A stretch of 64,000 bases of DNA from Streptomyces termitum (lineage in GTDB: Bacteria > Actinomycetota > Actinomycetes > Streptomycetales > Streptomycetaceae): assembly GCF_014650175.1 (NCBI RefSeq), contig NZ_BMUL01000011.1, positions 63,841-127,840 on the forward strand, in the 5' to 3' direction. The notes beneath the pieces were generated by a model. It saw only the letters and a list, made by a program, of their open reading frames with translations, searched no databases and was not told where the DNA came from. The translations under genes and the position numbers were made by a program. Every line of letters starts with the position of its first letter. Positions within the stretch are counted from its first letter, which is position 1. Of the stretch, positions 27,604 to 35,200 are shown one piece after another.

Positions 27604-30600
27604 GTGCCGTTCCATCCTTTCGACCACCTCACCGACGTCGCCACACCCGCCGGTGAGGTGCTCACGGCGCTGCGTGCCCGCGGCTCCGCGGCGGCGGCCG
27701 GCGCCCACAGCGGCGAGGCCCTCGCGGACCGGACCGACCGGCTCGTCAAGTCGCTCGCGGAGCACGGGGTCCGGCCCGGGGAGCCGGTGCACGTCGCCGC
27801 GGCCGAACCCGTCGGCACCGCCCTCGGCTGCCTCGCCGTCTGGCTCTCCGGGGGTGTCCCCGCCGTCGGTCCGGCCACCGCGGACGGCGCCGTCCGCGTC
27901 GCCCTCGACGTCCCCGGCGGGGCGGCCCGCGCGCACGGAGCGGGGGCGGACGGCACACCGGACGCGGAGCCGGTACGGGTCGACGCGGCGCTGCTCGTGT
28001 CGGAGGAGCTGACCGGCGCCGTCGCCCACCCGGCCGGCGGCCTCGGCCGCCTCGGGCTCCCGGCCGAGCGGCCCTCGTCCCTCGTCGTCCTCGCGGACTG
28101 GCGCGTCGACGCCTGGCTCCCCCTGGTCCTGGAGGCATGGCTCGACGGCACGGTCCGCGTCACCCTCCTCGCCGACGACGGCACTCCCCCCACCGAGGGC
28201 TCCGCCGTCCTCGCCTGCCCCGCCGACCGGCTCGCGACCGACCCGGCGCTCGCCGCCGGGGCGTACGCCCACCGGATCACCTGGGGCGTCGGCCCCGCCC
28301 CGGCGGACGAGACCGTCACCCACGGCTTCGGCGACCACCACGTCCTCGCCGTCACCCGCGCCCACCCGGCCGACGGCGGCACCGGCCACCGGGGCGAGGT
28401 CCCCGGCCGGCACCGGGTCTGCAACGCGGCCGGACGGCCGCTGCCCACCAACGCGTGGGGCCTGCTCGCCCTCGCCGGGCGGCTGCCCGTCGTCGCCGAC
28501 GGCTACCCCGAGCTCCTCGCGGCGCTCGCCGCCACGCCCGGCGAGCGCACCGCGGTCACCGGCCACCGGGCCCGCCGGCGCAGCGACGGCACCGTCGAGT
28601 TCGACACCCGTCCGCAGGACGCCCTGCGCCTCGCGGGCCGCCGGCTCGCCCCGGCGGCCACCAGCCGCGCCCTGGCCGCCGCCGGGCTCACGGACGCGGC
28701 GCTCGTCGTCCGCGACACCGGCACCGACCGGGCCAGGCTGGTGGTCTGCGCTCCCGGCGAGGGGCCCGACCGGGCGGCCGTGGAACGGCTCGCGGCCGCC
28801 CTGCCCGCCTGGGCGGCGCCGCTCGGCGCCTGCCGGGTGCCGACGCTGCCGCGCGACGCGGAGGGCCGGGTGGACACCGCCCGGCTGGCCGCCGAAGCGC
28901 CGCCGGACGACCTCCAGCTGGAGCGTGCCGCGCACCGGCTCTCCGACGGCGGCGCGCCGGTCCGGCTGCGCACCGTCCCGGTCACCGAGGGCCACACCGA
29001 ACTCCCGCTGCCCGAGGCGTTCCTGGCCGGCGGCGGCCACTATCCGGCGACCCGCCCGGCCGAGGCGCGCGGACCCGAACTCGACCCGCCGGCCGACGAC
29101 CTGGTCGACCGGCTGCGGAAGGCCGCCGCCACCGACCGGGGCATCCCGCTCGTCGACGGCGAGGGCCGCGAGCACCGGCTCAGCTACGCCGACCTGCTCG
29201 ACCGGGCCTCCCGGGTGGCCACCCACCTGCGCGCCCGGGGCCTGGGCCACGGCGACGAGGTGATCGTGCACGCCGCCGCGGCCGGCGACATCTTCGTCGG
29301 CGTCTGGGCCTGCGTGCTGCTCGGGGTCCTCCCGGTGCCGCTCACCCCGGCGACCCCGTACGACGCGGCGGGCAACCCGCTGTGGCACCTGCTCGGCCCC
29401 GACACCATGCTCACCCGGCGCACCGTCCTCACCACCGGGGCCCAGCGGGGCGTCACGGCCGAAGTCATCGAACGCCGCGGCCTCACGGCCGAACTGCTGA
29501 CCCTGGACGAGGCCCTGCTCCAGGAGCCGCTGCCCGCCGCGGAGGCGGCGCCGCGCTCGCCCGCCCTGATGATCCTCACCTCCGGCAGCACCGGCGCGCC
29601 CAAGGGCGTGGCCCTGTCGCACCGCAACCTGGTGAGCCTGGCGGAGTCGATCCGCAACGAGTTCGACCTGGCCGACGAGGTCTCCCTCAACTGGCTCGGC
29701 GTCGACCACGTCGGCGGTCTGGTCCAGCACCACGTGCGCGACCTGTGCCTGGCCAACGAGCAGATCCACGCGGACACCGGCTGGGTGCTCGCCGACCCCA
29801 CCCGCATCCTCGACCTGATGGACCGCCACCGGGTCACCCTCAGCTGGATGGCCAATTTCGGCTTCAACCTGGTCAACGAGCAGGCCGAGAAGATCGCCCG
29901 CGGCTCCTGGGACCTCAGCCCGGTGAAGGTCTGGGAGAACGGCGGCGAGCCCGTCACCCACGAGGGCAACCAGCGCTTCCTCTCCCTCCTGGCCCCGCAC
30001 GGGCTGCGCCCCGACGTCATCAAGCCGGTCTTCGGCATGACCGAGACCAGCTCCGCCGTGATCGGCGCGCACAACCTGGTCGCCGGCAGCCAGGCGTACG
30101 TGCACTGGCTGAGCGACACGTCGCTGGACAGCCCGGTGCGCCGGGCGCTGCCCGGCGAGGGCAGTCCGTTCGCGGAGGTCGGCACCCCGATGGCGGGCAT
30201 CGCGCTGCGGGTGGTGGACGCCGAGGGCCGGGTCTGCCCGGAGGGCGTCATCGGCCGGATCGAGGTCAGCGGCCTCCAGATCATGAACGGCTACCACCGC
30301 AACCCCGAGGCCGACGCCGAGACCTTCACCGAGGACGGCTGGCTGCGCATGGGCGACTGCGGCTTCATGGTGGACGGCGGTCTCGTCGTCACCGGCCGGG
30401 TGAAGGACGTCCTCATCATCAACGGCCTCAACTACGCGGCCCGTGCGCTGGAGAACGCCGTCGAGACCGTCCCGGGCATCCGCCAGGGCTGCTGCGCCGC
30501 GGTGCCGGTCCGCAGGCCCGACGCCGTCACCGACGACCTCGTCGTCTTCTACAGTGCGACCGCCCCGGGCGAGGTGAACCCCTCCGCCGTGGAGGCCGCG

Positions 30601-33600
30601 CTGATCTCCGAGCACAGCCTGCGCCCGGTGGCGCTGGTGGAGATCGGCCCGGAGGAGTGGCCGCGCACCGCCATCGGCAAGATCCGTCGCCCCGTCCTGA
30701 CCGCCGGGTTCCAGTCCGGCGCCTTCGCCGACCGGATCACCCTGCGCCGGGCCGACGGGCTGGGCCACCGTGCGACGGTGCCCGCCTGGCACTTCGTACC
30801 GGAGTGGCGGCCGGTGGCGGCCGTCGCGCAGGACCCGCCCGGCCGGGTGCTGTGGATCGGTGGCGCGGCGCCCGCCGGCGCGGCCCTCCGCGCCGAGCCG
30901 GGCGACCGGTTCGGCGGCTTCGACGCCACCGGGCGGGCCCGCTTCCGCCCCGGCGCCGAGGAGGACCTGCGGGCCCTCCTCGAAGCCGCCGCCGACCGCC
31001 TCGACGGCCTGGACGCGGTCGTCGACGTGCGGTGGAACACGGGACCCGGCGCCGCGGCGACCGCGGCGACCGCCGCGCGGGCGCTGCGCGAGGCGCACGC
31101 CGCGTGGTCCGCGCTCCTGCCCGCGGCGGCCCGGCTGCCCGAGCCGCCCGCCCTGGTGCTGGCGGTCCGGGACGCGGTCGTGGTCACCGGCGCCGAGCCG
31201 GGCGTGGCCCACGCGGCGCTGCCCGGTGTCGCGGAGAGCATCGCGCTCTCGCACCCCCGGCTGCGGGTCGCCGTCGTCGACGGCGCGGACGACGGGGCGC
31301 TGCTCTCCGAGGCCGCGCTCCGCCCGGCCGGACAGATCGCGTACCGCGACGGCGTCCGCTCGGTGCGCGGCCTGCGCCCGCTGGACGGGGCGACCCTCCC
31401 GGAGCGGCCCCGCCGGGTGCTGCGCGAGAACGGCGCGTACCTGGTCGTCGGCGGTCTCGGCGGCGTCGGCGCCCACCTCACCCAGCACCTGCTGAGCAGG
31501 TTCGACGCCCGGGTGGTGGTGGTGGGACGCGGTCCTGCCGAGCCGCACGACGCGCGCGGCTCGCTGCTGGCGCACCTGGCCGACCGGACCGGGCCGCGCG
31601 GCGAACTGCGGTACGTCCGCCTGGACGCCACCGATGCCACCGCCCTGCGCGCGGCCCTGGACGCCGCCGAAGCGGACTGGGGTCCGCTGGACGGGGTGTT
31701 CCAGCTGGCCGGCGAGGGGTCGGTGAGCGAACAGCTGGAAGCGCTGGCCGCGCCCGACGCGGGCACGGCGGAGCGGCTGTTCGCCCGCGCCGAGGACCGC
31801 ATCCGGATGAGCCACGCGCTCGACGATGCCCTCGGCGGGCGGGCCGCTCCGCTCGTCGTGTTCAGCTCCGTCAACGGCTTCTTCGGCGGCGCCGGCTTCA
31901 CCGAGTACGCCGGTGCCTGCGCCTACCAGTCGGCACACGCCGCGCTCGGGGCACGCCGCACCGGCGGCGCCCGTATCTGCCTCGACTGGAGCATGTGGAA
32001 GCAGGTCGGCATGGCGTCCGGCACCCCCGCCGGGGTGCAGGAGCTGGCACAGCGCCGGGGCTTCGCCTCGCTCACCCCCGCCCAGGGCCTCGCCTCGCTG
32101 CACACGGCCCTGGAGGCGGCCGAGGACCGGCTGCTGATCGGTCTCACCGCCGTCGGCGGGGCGGTCGTGGGGCTGCTGCCCTTCGGTACGGTCGGCTACG
32201 TCCTGGAGGCCGACGCCGAGGACCCGGCGCGGGTGGCCGAGGCGGTGGGCATCGACCCGGCGCGGATCCGGCTGACCGAGGCGGCCCCGGCCGGCCGGTC
32301 CGCGTCGATCGTCGCGGCGGGTCACGTCGAGGCCCTGCTCGCCGTCTTCCGGGACGTGCTGGGCACCGACGAGGTCGGCCCCGACGACAACTTCTTCGTG
32401 GCGGGCGGCGACTCCATCCGTGCCATCCAGGCGGTCGCCCGCGCCGCCGAGCGGGGCTTCCGCTTCAGCCCGCTGGACCTCTTCGAGCACAAGACGGCCG
32501 CCGAACTGCTGGCCCACCTCGCGGTCCACGACGGCCTGGCCGGGGCGACGGCGGACGAGGCGGACGACGAGCCGGTGGAGCGGGTCTCCGTCCCGCCCGT
32601 CTTCGGCTGGTGGCTGGAGAAGGCGGACCGGCGCGAGGTCCGCGACCACCTCACGATGAGCATGCGCTACCACGTCGCCGCCGGGCTGGGCCCGGACGCC
32701 GTGGAGGCCGCCCTCGGCGACCTGGTGGCGCGGCACGACGCGCTCCGGATGCGGCTGGCGGACACCCCGGAGGGCTGGCGCCTGCTGGCCGGCGACGCGG
32801 TCGCGGACAGCCTCCGCTTCGACGTGCGGGAGCTGGCGCCCGGCGAGGAGCCGGGTGCGGCGGCGGACGCGGCCGAACCCGGACTGCACCGCGAGGTCGG
32901 CGCGGAGGAGGGCCCGCTCGTCCGTGCGGCCCTGCTCCGCCCGCACGGCGGCGCCGGCTCCTCCGTGCTGGTCCTGGTGATCCACCACGCGTCCGTCGAC
33001 GGCGTCTCCTGGCGGATCCTGGAGGAGGACCTGCGGCTCCTCCTGGACGCCCGCGCCCGCGGCGCCGAGCCGGAACTCCCCGCCACCACGGTCGGGTTCC
33101 TCCCCTGGGCCCGCCGCGTCGAGCGCCGCGCCGAGCGTCCGGACGCGGAGCTGGCCGACGCCTGGGCCGAGCGGCTCGCGGGCGGCTGGGGCACCCTGCC
33201 GGGGACGGCGGAGGGCCCGCTCCTGGAGCGGGACACCGAGATCCTCACCCGCAAGGTCCCCGCCTCGCTCCTCGACCGGCTGGGCGAGAACAGCGTCAAC
33301 GAGGTGCTGCTCACGGCGGTCGGCTGGGCCCTCACCCGCTGGGCCGGCACCGGGGCCCTCGCCCTCGACGTGGAGGGCCACGGCCGCCTGGACGCGCAGG
33401 CGCCCGTCGACCTCTCGCGGACGGTGGGCTGGTTCACCGCCATCGCGCCGCTGCGGCTCGACCTGACGGGCTGCGCCGTCCCCGCCGCCGGGGTCTCCCG
33501 GGTGCGGCGGGCCCTCGCCTCGCTGCGCGGCCGGGACCAGGAGTGGGGCCTGCTGCGGTACGGCGGCGCCTGCCCTCCCGGCCACCCCCTCCGCACCCTG

Positions 33601-33957
33601 CCGGAGCGTCAGGTCAGCTACAACTACCTGGGTTTCTTCGACGGGAGCGGCCCCGAGACCGACCCGCTGTTCGGCTCGCTGCCCGGCTCCCTGAACGCCG
33701 AGCAGAGCCCGGAGTCGGAGCGGCACTACCTGATCGACGTGGCGGCGGTGGTCGCCGGCGGCGAGCTGGAACTCGCCGTGAAGTTCTCGCCGGGGACGCA
33801 CTCCGCCCGGGAGGTGGGGGAACTGCTCGACGACTGCGTCGGGGCCCTGAAGGACCTGCTCGCCGACGGCGGCGCGGTGTCCGGGACGTCCGCCGTCGAC
33901 CACGCGGAGCTGCTGCTCGCCCTGGAGGAGGTCGACCTGGGCGCGGACGACGACTGA
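27604..33957 (+). CDS. Multidomain synthetase: remnant A domain - acyl ligase - KR - T - E
   Basis: A 2117-residue protein. Residues 1 to about 450 resemble an adenylation domain that has lost its core (no TSGSTG), keeping N-terminal and C-terminal subdomain-like pieces (LPRDAEGRVD). Residues about 500-1040 are an intact acyl-AMP ligase (TSGSTGAPKG from T659; GRVKDVLIINGLNY). A ketoreductase follows: GGLGGVG at 1283-1289, SSVNG at 1421-1425, Tyr1435. Then the carrier (GGDSI, Ser1604) and an epimerization-type domain with HHASVDGVSWRIL (1794 on), EGHGR, RTVGWFT and SYNYLGFFD. A ligase with KR recalls keto-acid modules that make hydroxy acids, but KR plus E after one carrier is unusual. It could supply the A-T missing after the lone C domain of the 17466 protein and feed the 22717 protein. 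GTG start with GAGGAG about 10 nt upstream. Confidence 0.8.
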   Translation: MPFHPFDHLTDVATPAGEVLTALRARGSAAAAGAHSGEALADRTDRLVKSLAEHGVRPGEPVHVAAAEPVGTALGCLAVWLSGGVPAVGPATADGAVRVALDVPGGAARAHGAGADGTPDAEPVRVDAALLVSEELTGAVAHPAGGLGRLGLPAERPSSLVVLADWRVDAWLPLVLEAWLDGTVRVTLLADDGTPPTEGSAVLACPADRLATDPALAAGAYAHRITWGVGPAPADETVTHGFGDHHVLAVTRAHPADGGTGHRGEVPGRHRVCNAAGRPLPTNAWGLLALAGRLPVVADGYPELLAALAATPGERTAVTGHRARRRSDGTVEFDTRPQDALRLAGRRLAPAATSRALAAAGLTDAALVVRDTGTDRARLVVCAPGEGPDRAAVERLAAALPAWAAPLGACRVPTLPRDAEGRVDTARLAAEAPPDDLQLERAAHRLSDGGAPVRLRTVPVTEGHTELPLPEAFLAGGGHYPATRPAEARGPELDPPADDLVDRLRKAAATDRGIPLVDGEGREHRLSYADLLDRASRVATHLRARGLGHGDEVIVHAAAAGDIFVGVWACVLLGVLPVPLTPATPYDAAGNPLWHLLGPDTMLTRRTVLTTGAQRGVTAEVIERRGLTAELLTLDEALLQEPLPAAEAAPRSPALMILTSGSTGAPKGVALSHRNLVSLAESIRNEFDLADEVSLNWLGVDHVGGLVQHHVRDLCLANEQIHADTGWVLADPTRILDLMDRHRVTLSWMANFGFNLVNEQAEKIARGSWDLSPVKVWENGGEPVTHEGNQRFLSLLAPHGLRPDVIKPVFGMTETSSAVIGAHNLVAGSQAYVHWLSDTSLDSPVRRALPGEGSPFAEVGTPMAGIALRVVDAEGRVCPEGVIGRIEVSGLQIMNGYHRNPEADAETFTEDGWLRMGDCGFMVDGGLVVTGRVKDVLIINGLNYAARALENAVETVPGIRQGCCAAVPVRRPDAVTDDLVVFYSATAPGEVNPSAVEAALISEHSLRPVALVEIGPEEWPRTAIGKIRRPVLTAGFQSGAFADRITLRRADGLGHRATVPAWHFVPEWRPVAAVAQDPPGRVLWIGGAAPAGAALRAEPGDRFGGFDATGRARFRPGAEEDLRALLEAAADRLDGLDAVVDVRWNTGPGAAATAATAARALREAHAAWSALLPAAARLPEPPALVLAVRDAVVVTGAEPGVAHAALPGVAESIALSHPRLRVAVVDGADDGALLSEAALRPAGQIAYRDGVRSVRGLRPLDGATLPERPRRVLRENGAYLVVGGLGGVGAHLTQHLLSRFDARVVVVGRGPAEPHDARGSLLAHLADRTGPRGELRYVRLDATDATALRAALDAAEADWGPLDGVFQLAGEGSVSEQLEALAAPDAGTAERLFARAEDRIRMSHALDDALGGRAAPLVVFSSVNGFFGGAGFTEYAGACAYQSAHAALGARRTGGARICLDWSMWKQVGMASGTPAGVQELAQRRGFASLTPAQGLASLHTALEAAEDRLLIGLTAVGGAVVGLLPFGTVGYVLEADAEDPARVAEAVGIDPARIRLTEAAPAGRSASIVAAGHVEALLAVFRDVLGTDEVGPDDNFFVAGGDSIRAIQAVARAAERGFRFSPLDLFEHKTAAELLAHLAVHDGLAGATADEADDEPVERVSVPPVFGWWLEKADRREVRDHLTMSMRYHVAAGLGPDAVEAALGDLVARHDALRMRLADTPEGWRLLAGDAVADSLRFDVRELAPGEEPGAAADAAEPGLHREVGAEEGPLVRAALLRPHGGAGSSVLVLVIHHASVDGVSWRILEEDLRLLLDARARGAEPELPATTVGFLPWARRVERRAERPDAELADAWAERLAGGWGTLPGTAEGPLLERDTEILTRKVPASLLDRLGENSVNEVLLTAVGWALTRWAGTGALALDVEGHGRLDAQAPVDLSRTVGWFTAIAPLRLDLTGCAVPAAGVSRVRRALASLRGRDQEWGLLRYGGACPPGHPLRTLPERQVSYNYLGFFDGSGPETDPLFGSLPGSLNAEQSPESERHYLIDVAAVVAGGELELAVKFSPGTHSAREVGELLDDCVGALKDLLADGGAVSGTSAVDHAELLLALEEVDLGADDD

Positions 33958-33972
33958 CCCCCGAACGGCGGG

Positions 33973-34000
33973 AGGGGCGTCCGCTCACCACGACGCCCCT
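33973..34000 (+). terminator. Hairpin after the NRPS/PKS operon
   Basis: AGGGGCGTC (33973-33981) pairs perfectly with GACGCCCCT (33992-34000) over a 10-nt loop, 15 bp after the stop of the ligase-KR-T-E gene. It probably ends or attenuates the biosynthetic transcript, so pheS may have its own promoter. Confidence 0.6.
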
Positions 34001-34068
34001 TCCGCCCCGCGGACGGCGAACGGTGTTCCACATCAACTGACCGGCGAAATTCGGCCATTAACGCCACC

Positions 34069-34086
34069 AGGCGCCAACTGGCGCCT
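34069..34086 (+). promoter_or_regulatory. Palindrome upstream of the second pheS
   Basis: AGGCGCCA-AC-TGGCGCCT, perfect 8-bp arms, 68 bp before the pheS ATG in an AT-richer stretch. It could be an operator controlling the resistance synthetase, or a leader hairpin. No T-box features (specifier loop, conserved T-box sequence) were seen. Confidence 0.4.
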
Positions 34087-34153
34087 GCGCTAGAGTTCTT
34101 GGCCGTACGAGAATGTGATATGGAATCAGCGTCGCAAGGAGTGGTGCAGGGCA

Positions 34154-35200
34154 ATGGAAGTCTCCGAATTGGAGAACATGGCGCGAAGTGCGGTGGAGGA
34201 GATCTCCGCGCTGACCGACGCCCGGGAACTGGAAGCACAGCGGGTGAAATGGCTCGGCGGCAAGGGACTCGTCCGCCGCGCCCGCGCCTCCATCAAGGAG
34301 CATCAGGGCGAGGCGCGCGTCGCGTTCGCCCGCGAGGTGAACCGCATCGCGGAGGAGATCACCCGGGTCGTCGACGAGGCCACCGAGCGCCTCGCCGCCG
34401 AGGCCACCGCCCGCCGGATCGCCGAGGACTGGATCGACCCCTCGCTGCCCGCCACCGCGCCCCGGCGCGGCGCGCTCCACCCCGTCCGCGTGGTGGAGCA
34501 GCGCTGCGTGGAGATCATGGGCCGACTGGGCTTCGAACAGGCCGAGGGTCCCGAGGTGGAGACCGACTACTTCAACTTCGACGCCCTCAACATTCCGCGC
34601 GACCACCCCGCCCGGGACATGCAGGACACCTTCTGGGTCGACGAGCAGCGCCTGCTGCGCACCCACACCACCAGCGTCCAGGCCCGCGTCCTCGCCCAGG
34701 CCGCGGGCCGGCCGGTGAAGGTCGTGGTGGCCGGCCGCGTCTACCGGAACGAGGCGGTGGACGCCACCCACCTCGCCATGTTCCACCAGCTCGACGGATT
34801 CTGGGTGGACCGGGGACTCACCTTCGCGCACCTCAAGGGAGTCGCGGTCCACCTGGCCCGGGAACTCTACGGGGACCGGCGCGTACGGCTGAAGCCGAAG
34901 TCCTATCCGTACACCGAACCCTCCGTCGGAATCGACGTGGAATGCGCGCTCTGCGGCGGCGCGGGATGTTCCGCCTGCCACGAGTCCGGCTGGGTGACCA
35001 TCATGGGTGCCGGAATGGTCCACAGAAATGTTCTCCAGGAGTTCGGATACGACCCCGAGGTCTTTTCCGGATTCGCCTTCGGGTGGGGGTTGTCCCGTAT
35101 GACCACGCAGATGTACGGCCTTTCGAAGCTGCGCCCCGTCTACCGCGGCGATCTGCGTCTGCTGCGCGTCCTCGACGGGAGGTCCGCGCTGTGCGTGTGA
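34154..35200 (+). CDS. pheS: Phenylalanyl-tRNA synthetase alpha subunit, cluster-encoded second copy
   Basis: A 348-residue class II synthetase subunit: N-terminal coiled coil (1-90), motif 1 around GFEQAEGPEVETDYFNFDALN, motif 2 around GRVYRNEAVDATH to FHQLDG, motif 3 around GFAFGWGLSR. It is shorter than the usual Streptomyces PheS (about 374) and has a CxxC-GG-xCxxC insert (265-276) of the kind seen in other bacterial phyla. At pocket positions known from the Thermus enzyme it reads Thr173 for Ser180, Asp214 for Glu220, and Tyr251/Tyr253 for the Phe258/Phe260 of the FPF loop. The acidic residue before the motif 3 Arg is Ser314, next to Trp311. These changes fit a drug-resistant synthetase. 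GGAG lies 13 nt before the ATG. pheT overlaps its end by 10 bp. Confidence 0.92.
   Translation: MEVSELENMARSAVEEISALTDARELEAQRVKWLGGKGLVRRARASIKEHQGEARVAFAREVNRIAEEITRVVDEATERLAAEATARRIAEDWIDPSLPATAPRRGALHPVRVVEQRCVEIMGRLGFEQAEGPEVETDYFNFDALNIPRDHPARDMQDTFWVDEQRLLRTHTTSVQARVLAQAAGRPVKVVVAGRVYRNEAVDATHLAMFHQLDGFWVDRGLTFAHLKGVAVHLARELYGDRRVRLKPKSYPYTEPSVGIDVECALCGGAGCSACHESGWVTIMGAGMVHRNVLQEFGYDPEVFSGFAFGWGLSRMTTQMYGLSKLRPVYRGDLRLLRVLDGRSALCV

Noticed and set aside
34001..34153. T-box riboswitch before pheS
   Set aside because: No specifier loop, no conserved T-box sequence and the segment is too short; only a terminator stem and an 18-bp palindrome are present.
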